Notes: generated by a model from the sequence alone, not told the origin. Positions 42,798 through 50,982 are shown, counted from the stretch's first letter. The stretch: 64,000 bases of DNA from Orlajensenia sp001423545 (GCA_001423545.1 LMOK01000003.1:868001-932000); one strand, 5' to 3'. Made by a program: numbers and translations.

Positions 42798-44495
42798 TTG
42801 ACTGACGACGGCCGCCTGCTTGCAGGCCGTTACCGCGTCGGCGAACTCATCGGTCGCGGCGGTATGTCCGAAGTGCACATCGGAACGGATTCGCGACTCG
42901 GCCGCACCGTCGCGATCAAGCTGCTCAAGGCCACCCTCGCCCTCGACCCGGCCTTCCGCACGCGCTTCCGCCAGGAGGCCCAGGCTGCGGCCCGCATGGC
43001 GCACCCGACCATCGTGCGCGTCTTCGATGCCGGCGAGGAGACCGTTCAGGATCTGGCGGGCCACGAGACCCAGCAGCCGTACATCATCATGGAGTTCGTC
43101 GACGGCCGGCTGCTCAAGGACGTCATCAAGGGCGGTGCGCTCGAGTCCAAGGAGGCCGTGCGCATCCTCGACGGCGTGCTGACCGCCCTCGAGTACTCGC
43201 ACCGCGCCGGAGTCGTGCATCGCGACATCAAGCCGGGCAACATCATGATCACGAAGTCCGGCCAGGTGAAGGTCATGGACTTCGGCATCGCCAGGGCCAT
43301 CTCCGACTCGTCGACGACGGTGGCCCAGACCACGGCCATCCTCGGCACCGCGTCGTACTTCTCACCCGAGCAGGCCAAGGGCGAGCTCGTCGATGCCCGC
43401 ACCGACCTGTACTCGGCAGGAGTCGTGCTGTTCGAGCTGCTCACGGGGCGCCCGCCGTTCCGCGGCGACACCCCTGTGGCCGTCGCCTACCAGCACGTCA
43501 GCGAGACGGCGGCCAAGCCCAGCCACATCAACCCGAAGGTGTCGCCGGCGCTGGACATGGTCGTCGCCAAGGCTCTCTCGAAGGACCGCTTCGACAGGTA
43601 CCAGACGGCCGCCGAGTTCAAGGCAGACCTCGAGATCGCCGCATCCGGCAAGCTGCCCATCCACAAGGTCTCCGATGACGCCGGTGCCACGCTGTTCGGC
43701 ACGCCGCCGCCCATGCAGACCGGAACCGAGCTCGCCTTCAAGCAGCTCGCAGACGACGACCGCATGGTGCGCACCCAGCGCCGCCCTCCGGCCGTGTGGG
43801 TGTGGGCGGGAATCCTGAGCATCATCGTCATCGTCGCCGCCGTGGTCTTCTGGGTGCTCAACCTCGCCCCGTCGAACGAGCTCCCGTCATCGTCCCGTGA
43901 GGTTCCGACCCTGACCGGCCTCACCCTCGACGAGGCGACGGCCCAGTTGGCCGATCTCGACCTCGCCGTCACCCCCATCGAGCAGGCCAGCGGCTCGGTC
44001 GAGAAGGGTCTGGTCATCGAGACCGACCCCGCGGCCGGCGAGACCGTCGCGCCCGGAACCTTCATCAAGGTCTCGGTCTCGACGGGCAAGGAACAGGTGG
44101 AGGTTCCGGATGCCACCAACACGGCGATCGCCGACGCCCAGGCTGCGATCACCGAGGCCGGTCTCGTACCCGGCGCGGTGACGAAGGAGAACTCTCCGAC
44201 CATCCCGGCGGATGTCGTGCTCAGCACGAAGCCCGCGGCAGGAACCTCGGTCGACGATGGCTCGAGTGTCGACTTCGTCGTGTCGAGCGGACTCGTGACG
44301 CTGCCCGATCTCACCACGCAGTCGCTCCAGGCCGCGACCGACATCCTGCAGGGTTCGGCGCTTCAGCTCACTCCGAGCCCGAAGCCCGACGACTCCTGCC
44401 CGCAGGAGGCGAACCTGCCGATCACGAGCCAGTCGCTCGCGCCGGGCTCCGTGCCGCAGGGCTCCACGGTCGACCTGGTCTACTGCGCCGGCTGA
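42798..44495 (+). CDS. pknB: Ser/Thr protein kinase PknB with three PASTA domains
   Basis: A 565-residue sensor kinase. The kinase domain has IGRGGMSEVH, VAIKLLK, HRDIKPGNIM, DFGIAR and a Thr/Ser-rich activation loop (DSSTTVAQTTAILGTASY). A helix (VWAGILSIIVIVAAVVFWVL) follows, then three PASTA units from about 372 that bind muropeptides or lipid II in relatives; the last carries two Cys that may bond. The start is a rare TTG preceded by AAGGAG; no ATG or GTG fits the N-terminus. It ends the cluster begun by fhaA. Confidence 0.94.
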   Translation: MTDDGRLLAGRYRVGELIGRGGMSEVHIGTDSRLGRTVAIKLLKATLALDPAFRTRFRQEAQAAARMAHPTIVRVFDAGEETVQDLAGHETQQPYIIMEFVDGRLLKDVIKGGALESKEAVRILDGVLTALEYSHRAGVVHRDIKPGNIMITKSGQVKVMDFGIARAISDSSTTVAQTTAILGTASYFSPEQAKGELVDARTDLYSAGVVLFELLTGRPPFRGDTPVAVAYQHVSETAAKPSHINPKVSPALDMVVAKALSKDRFDRYQTAAEFKADLEIAASGKLPIHKVSDDAGATLFGTPPPMQTGTELAFKQLADDDRMVRTQRRPPAVWVWAGILSIIVIVAAVVFWVLNLAPSNELPSSSREVPTLTGLTLDEATAQLADLDLAVTPIEQASGSVEKGLVIETDPAAGETVAPGTFIKVSVSTGKEQVEVPDATNTAIADAQAAITEAGLVPGAVTKENSPTIPADVVLSTKPAAGTSVDDGSSVDFVVSSGLVTLPDLTTQSLQAATDILQGSALQLTPSPKPDDSCPQEANLPITSQSLAPGSVPQGSTVDLVYCAG

Positions 44496-44577
44496 CGCAC
44501 TCCCGCGCACACTCCTCGTTCGCTGAGGCCCGCGCGCAGCCCACGGCCGAACCGCCGTCCCCGACGACCGGGAGTTC

Positions 44578-45213
44578 CTACAACCGCACCAACGGAGTGC
44601 GCCCGGCTGCGGCAGCACGCGCACCGGTGAGCCCGGCATCCTCGAGCCAGTTGCCCAGCATCGTGTAGCCGCCCTCGGTGAGGACCGACTCGGGGTGGAA
44701 CTGCACGCCGTAGAGCGGCGCGTCAGCGTGCCGCAGACCCATGATCACTCCACCGGGCGTGCGCGCGGTCACGATGAGCTCCTCGGGGACCGTGCCGTCG
44801 ACCACGGCCAGCGAGTGGTACCGGGTGGCCGTGAAGGGCTGCGGAACGTCGTCGAAGAGCGCGCTGTCGTCGTGCTCCACCACGCTGGTCTTGCCGTGCA
44901 TGAGTTCCTCGGCGTTGGTGACGACGGCCCCGAAGGCCTCGGCGATCGCCTGGTGCCCGAGGCAGACGCCGAGCAGCGGCGTTCCGCTCTCGTAGGCCGC
45001 GCGCACGACGGCGATCGAGACGCCGGCGTCGGCGGGCTTGCCGGGGCCGGGCGAGACGAGTACGGCGTCGTAGTCCGCGATGCGGGCTGCGGCATCCGTC
45101 GCCTCGAAGTCGTCGTTGCGCACGACCTCGGTCTCAGCGCCCAGCTCGCGCAGGTAACCGTTCAGCGTGTAGACGAAGCTGTCGTAGTTGTCGATGACGA
45201 GCACTCTGGTCAT
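44578..45213 (-). CDS. Glutamine amidotransferase, PabA/TrpG type
   Basis: A 211-residue class I amidotransferase giving ammonia for aminodeoxychorismate or anthranilate synthesis. The start VLVIDNYDSFVYTLNGYL, the nucleophile Cys in LLGVCLGHQAIAEAFGA, and HPESVLTEGG with the His-Glu pair are all intact. The neighbouring position beside pknB is usual in actinomycetes, where it is called pabA or trpG; which partner synthase it serves is not visible. Its ATG overlaps the small membrane gene's stop. Confidence 0.93.
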   Translation of the reverse strand: MTRVLVIDNYDSFVYTLNGYLRELGAETEVVRNDDFEATDAAARIADYDAVLVSPGPGKPADAGVSIAVVRAAYESGTPLLGVCLGHQAIAEAFGAVVTNAEELMHGKTSVVEHDDSALFDDVPQPFTATRYHSLAVVDGTVPEELIVTARTPGGVIMGLRHADAPLYGVQFHPESVLTEGGYTMLGNWLEDAGLTGARAAAAGRTPLVRL

Positions 45214-45368
45214 TGGTCCACCGTTACATCCTGCGGGTTGACGATCTGGTCGATCCACGGGAAGACCCACGTGGACAGGGCGAAGAGCACAGCGGCGATC
45301 AGCACGATCACGATCAGGATGCGCACCCAGACCGGACCGGGGAGGACGCGCCAGAGGGCGGCGTACAT
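45210..45368 (-). CDS. Small membrane protein (52 aa) of unknown function
   Basis: A 52-residue protein: a short N-terminus (MYAALWRVLPGPVWVR), one long hydrophobic helix (ILIVIVLIAAVLFALSTWVF), then PWIDQIVNPQDVTVDQ. It shares the ATGA junction with the amidotransferase gene and starts one base after the sortase gene stop, so all three are translationally linked. I do not recognise a function. A sortase accessory or a membrane tether are guesses from position. Confidence 0.75.
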   Translation of the reverse strand: MYAALWRVLPGPVWVRILIVIVLIAAVLFALSTWVFPWIDQIVNPQDVTVDQ

Positions 45369-45369
45369 G

Positions 45370-46185
45370 TCAGGCCTCCTTCGCTTGGGCGGCGACCTGC
45401 GCAGCGATCTCGGCTGGGGGTCCGGCCGACAGCGGCTGCCAGCTGTCGTAGACACCGTAGGCGATGATGCGCTCGGCCGTGGACAACAGCGGGTTGCAGC
45501 TGGTCAGCGTGATGATGCGGTCGGTCGCGGGCACCTCGGGAGAACCGGGCACCGGAGCGAGCACCTCCACCTGGTCGGCGAGCACGTACTGCAACGAACG
45601 GAACTTGTAGGTGTACCAGCCGTCCTGGGTCTGCACGATGATCGAGTCGCCCAACTGCAGCTCGTTGATCAGGTGCATGCCGCCGCCGTAGGCGCTGCGG
45701 TGGGCGGCCACGACGAAGTTGCCGACCTCGCCGGGCAACTGGGTGTCTGGGTAGTGGCCGACGCCGAGCTCGGTGCTGTTGAGAACGTCCATGCCGGTTC
45801 CCTCGGCGACGGTGCGGTGGTACTCGGGTCCGTAGCGGGGGATGTACAGGACGGCGAAGGGCTGGCCCGCCGTCACCGACGACAACACCACCGGGTCCCC
45901 GGGATCGGCGGGGGTCGCCGTCTCATCCGGCGTCGGGGTCGGAGTCGCGCGCGACTGCTCGATCCACTCCTGACTGAGCGAGGATGCCGCTGCGGTCTGC
46001 TGGCTGGCCGTGATCCAGTCGTTCCACCACAGCTGCCAGCCGATGAAGAGCAGCACGACCACGCCCACGGTGATCAGCAGTTCGCCCAGGACGCTCAGCA
46101 CCGTGGCACGGCTGCGGCGACGCTCGGGGCGAGCGGATGCCGCAGGCCTCTGCGGGCTCTCACCTGCTCCGGGCCGGTCATCCAT
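45370..46185 (-). CDS. Class E sortase
   Basis: A 271-residue transpeptidase. A cytoplasmic Arg-rich start and one helix (LLITVGVVVLLFIGWQLWW) precede a Thr/Pro linker and the sortase barrel. Catalytic residues: His in NFVVAAHRSAYG, Cys in ITLTSCNPLLS and Arg in TAERIIAYG. The TLTSC and lack of a class A signature fit class E, which anchors LAXTG-type proteins in actinomycetes. First gene of a three-gene operon leading away from crgA. Confidence 0.92.
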   Translation of the reverse strand: MDDRPGAGESPQRPAASARPERRRSRATVLSVLGELLITVGVVVLLFIGWQLWWNDWITASQQTAAASSLSQEWIEQSRATPTPTPDETATPADPGDPVVLSSVTAGQPFAVLYIPRYGPEYHRTVAEGTGMDVLNSTELGVGHYPDTQLPGEVGNFVVAAHRSAYGGGMHLINELQLGDSIIVQTQDGWYTYKFRSLQYVLADQVEVLAPVPGSPEVPATDRIITLTSCNPLLSTAERIIAYGVYDSWQPLSAGPPAEIAAQVAAQAKEA

Positions 46186-46230
46186 GTGTCGATTCTAAGG
46201 TGACCGGCTGATCACGATAGAATCGCGGGC

Positions 46231-46470
46231 ATGGCACGCACCAAGTCGACGAAGCCCGCGCGCGCGGAATCCACCACCAACGCGGACACCCCGAATCCCG
46301 TCTGGTTCAAGCCGGTGATGTTCGGGTTCATGCTGCTCGGTCTGGTGTGGATCATCGTCTTCTACGTGAGCAACGCCTCACTCCCGATCCCGTCGATCGG
46401 ATCGTGGAACATCCTCGTCGGATTCGGCATCGCCTTCATCGGCTTCCTCATGACCACGCGCTGGCGCTGA
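46231..46470 (+). CDS. crgA: Cell division protein CrgA
   Basis: A 79-residue protein with two membrane helices (FGFMLLGLVWIIVFYVSN and WNILVGFGIAFIGFLM) and the CrgA ending TTRWR. In actinomycetes CrgA scaffolds FtsZ and peptidoglycan synthases at the division site. It lies alone and divergent from the sortase operon across 45 bp. Confidence 0.93.
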   Translation: MARTKSTKPARAESTTNADTPNPVWFKPVMFGFMLLGLVWIIVFYVSNASLPIPSIGSWNILVGFGIAFIGFLMTTRWR

Positions 46471-46488
46471 CGCCACCCACGAACACCG

Positions 46489-46522
46489 ACCGCCGGCATC
46501 CCTCATGGATGTCGGCGGTTTT
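46489..46522 (+). terminator. Terminator of crgA
   Basis: ACCGCCGGCATCC (46489-46501) pairs with GGATGTCGGCGGT (46507-46519), one G-T pair, five-base loop, then TTT. Classic intrinsic terminator 19 bp after the stop. Confidence 0.85.
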
Positions 46523-46543
46523 CGGTGTGACCCGCACGGGGTC

Positions 46544-46615
46544 AATTACACCGGTGTAATTATCCCCAATGTTAATAAACCTGTGGATAACTTCTGTGGA
46601 CAAAGCTGTGGAAAA
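46544..46615. promoter_or_regulatory. Perfect 18-bp palindrome and DnaA-box cluster
   Basis: AATTACACCGGTGTAATT (46544-46561) is a perfect palindrome. Next follow a TTATCCCCA (46560-46568, one mismatch to a DnaA box) and three same-direction boxes TGTGGATAA (46582), TGTGGACAA (46595) and TGTGGAAAA (46607), 12-13 bp apart, in AT-rich DNA. It lies about 15 kb from oriC between converging crgA and rhomboid genes. Function unproven. Confidence 0.7.
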
Positions 46616-46631
46616 GGGGAAAGTCACCGGT

Positions 46632-46653
46632 TCACCCGGTTACACGCGGGTGA
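46632..46653 (-). terminator. Hairpin after the rhomboid gene
   Basis: TCACCCG (46632-46638) pairs with CGGGTGA (46647-46653), eight-base loop, 22 bp after the rhomboid stop on the minus strand. Confidence 0.45.
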
Positions 46654-46674
46654 GGCGGGCGTGGGCCCGGTCGC

Positions 46675-47532
46675 TCAGACCAGCGGGAAGATGAAGTAGC
46701 GCAGGCTGAGGATCACCAGCAGCAGAGCGAGGCCGGCGATCAGCACGGTCTGGAGCGTGCGCTGACGAACGTTCCGCGTCTCCACGAAGATGAGTCCCAT
46801 GACGGCACCCGCCACGAGACCGCCGACGTGGGCCTGCCAGGCGATGTTGGTGCCGGGAATGAAGCCGATCACCAGGTTGATGCCCACGAGCACGAGCAAC
46901 TGCGTCATGTTGCCGCCGAGGCGCCGTTGGATCACGAGGAACGCGCCCATCAGGCCGAAGATCGCCCCGGATGCTCCCACCACCGGCATGTACGGACTGG
47001 ACAGCCAGATCACCGCGACGGATCCGGCAAGCCCGCTGATCAGGTAGAGCGCGAGGAATCGACCGCGGCCGAGCAACCCTTCGAGCAGTTGGCCGAAGAT
47101 CCACAGTGTGTACATGTTCAGGGCGACATGGAAGATGAAGCCCGTCGAGTGCACGAAGACCGAGGTGAGCATCCGCCACGGCTCGATGCCGTACTGATCG
47201 AGTTGCGGGCTCATGTAGATGCCGGCGAACTGGAGCGCAGCGGTCACGTTCAACCCGGGGATGAGCTGCAGGATGAAGACGAAGAACGTCACCCCGATGA
47301 TCGAGTAGGTGACGACGGGCTGTCCACGGCCGCTGAGGCGTGTCAGGATCGCGGGCTTGGTCCGCGGCGCGCTGGCCCGTTGCTCCTTCATGCACTCCGG
47401 GCAGAACACGCCCACGGCGCCAGGGGTCTGGCATTCGGGGCAGATCGTGCGCCCGCAGCGCTGGCAGAGGATATAGCTCTGCCGATCCGGATGCCGGTAG
47501 CAGTAGTCACCGGCATCCGGTCGATTCGTCAC
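46675..47532 (-). CDS. Rhomboid-family intramembrane serine protease with N-terminal zinc motif
   Basis: A 285-residue membrane protein with the rhomboid core: HVALNMYTLWIFGQLLE, the catalytic Ser in VVGASGAIFGLMGA and the His in WQAHVGGLVAGAVMG. The N-terminus carries a B-box-like zinc motif: a CYRHP then CQRCGRTICPEC and FCPECM, common in actinobacterial rhomboids. The start is GTG at 47532, directly after the cyclophilin gene. Substrates are unknown. Confidence 0.92.
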   Translation of the reverse strand: MTNRPDAGDYCYRHPDRQSYILCQRCGRTICPECQTPGAVGVFCPECMKEQRASAPRTKPAILTRLSGRGQPVVTYSIIGVTFFVFILQLIPGLNVTAALQFAGIYMSPQLDQYGIEPWRMLTSVFVHSTGFIFHVALNMYTLWIFGQLLEGLLGRGRFLALYLISGLAGSVAVIWLSSPYMPVVGASGAIFGLMGAFLVIQRRLGGNMTQLLVLVGINLVIGFIPGTNIAWQAHVGGLVAGAVMGLIFVETRNVRQRTLQTVLIAGLALLLVILSLRYFIFPLV

Positions 47533-47537
47533 GTGGG

Positions 47538-48077
47538 TCAGACCTCTTCGACGGTGACGCTCTCGATCACGACGTCCTGGAGCGGACGGTCGCGGCCGTC
47601 GGTGGCGACGGCGCCGAGCTGGTCGACGATCTTGCGAGACTCCGGGTCCTCGACGGAGCCGAAGATGGTGTGCTTGCCCTGCAGCCAGGTGGTGGGGGCC
47701 GTCGTGATGAAGAACTGCGAACCATTGGTTCCGCGGCCGCCCTGGATGCCGGCGTTGGCCATGGCGAGAACGTAGGGCTCGGTGAAGTCGAGCTCGGGGT
47801 TGATCTCGTCGTCGAACTGGTAGCCGGGGCCGCCGATGCCCTGGCCGAGCGGGTCGCCGCCCTGGATCATGAAGTTGGGGATGATGCGGTGGAACACGAC
47901 GCCGTTGTACAGCGGGTCGGTGCTCTTCTTGCCGGTGCCGGGGTGGGTCCATTCGATCTCACCGGTGGCGAGGCCGACGAAGTTGCGAACTGTCTTCGGG
48001 GCGTGGTTCCCGTAGAGGTTGACCTTGATCGGCCCGAGTGTGGTGTTGAGGGTGGCGACTGCCGTGTGCTTGGACAT
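47538..48077 (-). CDS. ppiA: Peptidyl-prolyl cis-trans isomerase, cyclophilin type
   Basis: A 179-residue cytoplasmic cyclophilin. Conserved active-site pieces include VVFHRIIPNFMIQGGDP, the Arg of FHR, MANAGIQGGRGTNGSQFFITT and HTIFGSVED. No signal peptide. ATG at 48077 (MSKHTAVATLN) is the normal start. Five bases separate it from the rhomboid gene, so the two are one transcript. Standard neighbour of crgA in actinomycetes. Confidence 0.94.
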   Translation of the reverse strand: MSKHTAVATLNTTLGPIKVNLYGNHAPKTVRNFVGLATGEIEWTHPGTGKKSTDPLYNGVVFHRIIPNFMIQGGDPLGQGIGGPGYQFDDEINPELDFTEPYVLAMANAGIQGGRGTNGSQFFITTAPTTWLQGKHTIFGSVEDPESRKIVDQLGAVATDGRDRPLQDVVIESVTVEEV

Positions 48078-48212
48078 GCAGACAATCCTACAGAGCGGCA
48101 TCCGCGGGGCTCGCGGGTGTTCGCCGGGGACGAACTGTGAACTCGCCGCTAGGAATCAAGCGGATCGGTGGCAAGATGGAAGAAGTTCGCCCCCGATCAA
48201 TGGAGGTCTTTC

Positions 48213-48743
48213 ATGGGCTTGACTCGCAAGCGCCGCAAGGAATTGAATCGTCTGCGCGCCAGTGCCGAAGAGCTCTGGAGCCGTCAGCAGGATGTACTCG
48301 ACCGCGCCAACACCGTTGCACGGGAGGCTGGGCGCCAGGTCGGCCACCTGACACGCGAAGAGGTCGCACCCCGCGTGCAGTCCTCGTACTCGCAGTACGT
48401 GCAGCCCGGAGTCGACGGAGCGCGCAGCTTCGCGCAGGGCACCGGCAGGAACATCGAGCAGACCGTGCTTCCCGCCGTCGGCACAGCGCTAGGCGCCGTG
48501 CTCACGGTCGGTGACATCGCCAAGGACCGGCGTGTGAAGGCCGCGATCGACCGCCTGAACCGGGGCAAGATCACGGTTCCGGTCAACACCGGACCCGGCG
48601 TCGGAACCTACCTGGCCGTGGCCGCCGGCGTCATCGCTGCCGCCGGCATCGCGTATGCCGTGTGGCAGACCTTCCGCGCCGACGACGAGCTGTGGATCGC
48701 CGACGAGCCGCTCCCCGGAGCAGAGTCGGCAGCCAACGACTGA
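48213..48743 (+). CDS. Small membrane-anchored protein of unknown function
   Basis: A 176-residue protein. Charged N-terminus (LTRKRRKELNRLRASAEELW) that looks helical, a middle with a weak hydrophobic stretch (LPAVGTALGAVLTVGD), and a C-terminal helix (GTYLAVAAGVIAAAGIAYAVW) followed by an acidic tail of about twenty-five residues. GGAGG seven bases before the ATG. Commonly seen next to ppiA in related actinomycetes as far as I can tell, but I cannot name its function. A terminator follows at 48763. Confidence 0.8.
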   Translation: MGLTRKRRKELNRLRASAEELWSRQQDVLDRANTVAREAGRQVGHLTREEVAPRVQSSYSQYVQPGVDGARSFAQGTGRNIEQTVLPAVGTALGAVLTVGDIAKDRRVKAAIDRLNRGKITVPVNTGPGVGTYLAVAAGVIAAAGIAYAVWQTFRADDELWIADEPLPGAESAAND

Positions 48744-48762
48744 CGTCGCCCGCTGGACGTTG

Positions 48763-48795
48763 AAGAGCCGTCATCCCCTGAGGATGGCGGTTCTT
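48763..48795. terminator. Bidirectional terminator between unknown gene and Nudix gene
   Basis: A 14-bp stem with two G-T pairs (48763-48776 with 48782-48795), five-base loop, T-rich after on the plus strand. It serves both converging genes. Confidence 0.75.
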
Positions 48796-48796
48796 C

Positions 48797-49249
48797 TCAT
48801 TCCCGCAGGTAGGTGCCGGTGGGCGGCTCGGTCTCGTTCAGGGTGAGGCCCACGCGCACGAGCTCGACGGTGTGCAGCCCGCCGATCTGGTCGAGCGGAA
48901 TCCAGCGAGCCTCGTCGGTGCTGCCGCCGATCTCGTCGGTGAGGTCGCCCGACACGACGTGCGCGCGGTAGACGATGCGCAACGCCTGCAGGGGGCGGTT
49001 CATGGGGCCGGGCCTGTTGCGGCCCGGGATGATGTGGGTGTCGATGCCGAGCAGGCGGTCGAGCTCGGCGACGTAGCCGGTCTCCTCGAGGATCTCGCGC
49101 ACAGCGGCGGTCGCCGGATGCTCACCGTTCTCGATCCCGCCACCGGGAAGGGTCCAGCCGCTCCGCCCGTGCTCGTTCCAGTGCGAGAGCAGGATGGCGC
49201 CATCACGGACGATGACGCCGTATGCCCCCACGCGAATGTCCATCCCCAT
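48797..49249 (-). CDS. Nudix hydrolase
   Basis: A 150-residue Nudix protein. The Nudix box is complete: GGGIENGEHPATAAVREILEE with TGYV. The flanking segments (VRDGAILLSHWNEHG before, RWIPLDQIGGLHTVELV after) are usual for ADP-ribose/nucleotide pyrophosphohydrolases. The start could be 49249 or 49243; neither has a strong ribosome site. Substrate unknown. Confidence 0.88.
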   Translation of the reverse strand: MGMDIRVGAYGVIVRDGAILLSHWNEHGRSGWTLPGGGIENGEHPATAAVREILEETGYVAELDRLLGIDTHIIPGRNRPGPMNRPLQALRIVYRAHVVSGDLTDEIGGSTDEARWIPLDQIGGLHTVELVRVGLTLNETEPPTGTYLRE

Positions 49250-49322
49250 GGGGGCAACCCTACAAGCCGGCTCCGTCGGTGGCGACGGATGCCGCTCTGC
49301 TGACGGATGCCGCGGCGAGCCG

Positions 49323-49880
49323 TCAGCGCGCCTCGAGCAGGGCCAGCACCTCCGCCGTCGTGCCCGTCTCGCCGAGCGCCGGGAAGACCCGGGCCACACT
49401 GCCGTCATGCGACTCGAGCCGCGGATCGGTCATCGCGTCGGTCGGGAGCGCGACGTTGAGGCCCAGATCATGGGCGGCGCGCGCCGTCGACTCGACGCCG
49501 AAGCTCGTGGCGAGACCGACGACGACGACCTGCGTGACGCCGAGATCGACGAGACGCGTGGTGAGGTCGGTGCCGGCGAAGGCGCTCCAGGTCGTTCGTC
49601 GCAGGATGATGTCGTCGGGCTGCGGGCTCAACCGGGGCACGAGCGCGCTCCACTCGGTGGGGAACTCGCGCCCGCCGGGACCGTAGCCGGTGCGGCCCGT
49701 CGGTGTTCCGGTCACCGTCGCCAGCACGACGGGGAGCGAGTGCACCCTGAAGGCATCGACGAGGGAGATCGCGCGATCGATGATCCCGTCGATCGGATGC
49801 GCGGACGGGTTGGCCGTCGTTCCTGCCTGCAGGTCGATCACGAGCAGGGCGGTGGTGGCGTCGAGGGTGGTGATGGGCAC
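49323..49880 (-). CDS. Isochorismatase-like hydrolase lacking catalytic Cys
   Basis: A 185-residue isochorismatase-superfamily protein. The catalytic Asp is in ALLVIDLQAG, but the usual Cys in the GxATxxCV motif is Gly: VVGLATSFGVESTARAA. The usual Lys near RRTTWSAFAGTDL is also absent by eye. Such Cys-less members include true isochorismatases such as PhzD, so amidase chemistry is unlikely. It is 12 bp after the alcohol dehydrogenase gene and shares its transcript. Confidence 0.83.
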   Translation of the reverse strand: MPITTLDATTALLVIDLQAGTTANPSAHPIDGIIDRAISLVDAFRVHSLPVVLATVTGTPTGRTGYGPGGREFPTEWSALVPRLSPQPDDIILRRTTWSAFAGTDLTTRLVDLGVTQVVVVGLATSFGVESTARAAHDLGLNVALPTDAMTDPRLESHDGSVARVFPALGETGTTAEVLALLEAR

Positions 49881-49892
49881 GGTTCTCGTCTT

Positions 49893-50906
49893 TCAGTCGA
49901 AGGTGACGACGACCTTGTCTGCCGCCCCCGGAGTGCTCGCGGTCGTCAGGGCCTGCTCGACGTCGCTGAAGGGGAAGGTGTGGCTGACGATGACGGCGAA
50001 CTTCTCCCAGTGATCGGCGATCTCGCTCGTCACCTCGAAGATCTCGGTGGGATAGCCCATCGAGGTGACGATGGTCACCTCCGACGCGAGGATCGCCTGG
50101 AAGTCGATGGGGACGGGGTGCTTGTGCACGCCGACGACGCCGAGGGTCGCGCCCTGCTTGGCAGCCTTGAGGGCCGTGTCGATGACAGCGGGAACTCCGG
50201 CCGCGTCGAGATAGATGTCGGTGCCGGCGCGCGGAGCTCCCATCGCCGTGGCGCCCGCGCCCTGGATCTCGATGAGGCGCTCGTACACGTCCTCCTCCGC
50301 CGAGTTGATGACGGCATCCGCTCCCACCGCTAGTGCCTTCTCGAGCCGCGACGGGATGACGTCGACCACGACGACGCTGGCGGCTCCGCTGAGCTTGTAG
50401 CCGATCGCCGCCCCCAGACCGATCGGCCCGGCCCCGAAGACCACGACCCTGTCGCCTGCCTTCGGCGCGGTGCGGTTCACGGCATGGCGCGCTACGGCCA
50501 TCGGCTCGTTGAGGGCTGCGACCTCCCACGGAACGTGCGCGGGGATGATGGCGAGCGACCGTCCGAGCTCGGCGTCTTCGACGAGGAGGTACTCCGAGAG
50601 GGCGCCCTGCGGGCCGCCGCTGCCGATGAGCGCGCTTCGCGACGCGATCGGATTGATGACCACGTGATCGCCGACGGTCAGTCCGGAGACCTCCGACCCG
50701 ACCTCCACGACCTCGCCGGCCGGCTCGTGCCCGATGGGAGTGGCTCCCTCCCGCGGAGGGATGCCGCCCCGGGCGATGTAGAAGGCGTCGGAGCCGCAGA
50801 CCCCGCAGGCTCGCATCCGCACCAGGACATCGGTGGGTCCGACAGTCGGGGTGGGGACGTCGACGACCGCGACGCCTCCGGGTCCGGTGACCAGCACGCT
50901 CTTCAT
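49893..50906 (-). CDS. Zinc-type alcohol dehydrogenase, polyol-dehydrogenase-like
   Basis: A 337-residue medium-chain dehydrogenase. The catalytic zinc Cys is in RACGVCGSD and His-Glu in IGHEPAGEVVEVG. The Rossmann core is VVVFGAGPIGLGAAIG. The four-Cys structural-zinc loop is missing (INPIASRSALIGSGGPQGA), as in some polyol or threonine dehydrogenase relatives. Divergent LacI regulation suggests a sugar or polyol substrate. ATG 50906 follows GGGAGAAC. Confidence 0.9.
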   Translation of the reverse strand: MKSVLVTGPGGVAVVDVPTPTVGPTDVLVRMRACGVCGSDAFYIARGGIPPREGATPIGHEPAGEVVEVGSEVSGLTVGDHVVINPIASRSALIGSGGPQGALSEYLLVEDAELGRSLAIIPAHVPWEVAALNEPMAVARHAVNRTAPKAGDRVVVFGAGPIGLGAAIGYKLSGAASVVVVDVIPSRLEKALAVGADAVINSAEEDVYERLIEIQGAGATAMGAPRAGTDIYLDAAGVPAVIDTALKAAKQGATLGVVGVHKHPVPIDFQAILASEVTIVTSMGYPTEIFEVTSEIADHWEKFAVIVSHTFPFSDVEQALTTASTPGAADKVVVTFD

Positions 50907-50926
50907 CGTCTTGTTCTCCCTGTCTC

Positions 50927-50962
50927 AGTGAATTCGATAGGCTTCACTAAATCGAATTAGTG
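50927..50962. promoter_or_regulatory. LacI-type operator between adh and lacI genes
   Basis: CACTAAATCGAATTAGTG (50945-50962) matches its reverse complement at 16 of 18 positions with the central CG that LacI-family operators have. An overlapping inverted pair, AGTGAA (50927-50932) and TTCACT (50943-50948), may be a second site. TTGTTC (50911) and TCGATA (50934), 17 bp apart, is a weak promoter for the regulator. Confidence 0.6.
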
Positions 50963-50982
50963 ATGGCTACGGAGACAGTAGC

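Noticed and set aside
44496..44577. ACTCCCG and CGGGAGT flanking the pknB-amidotransferase gap
   Set aside because: Arms are seven bases and over sixty bases apart; in GC-rich DNA this can arise by chance.
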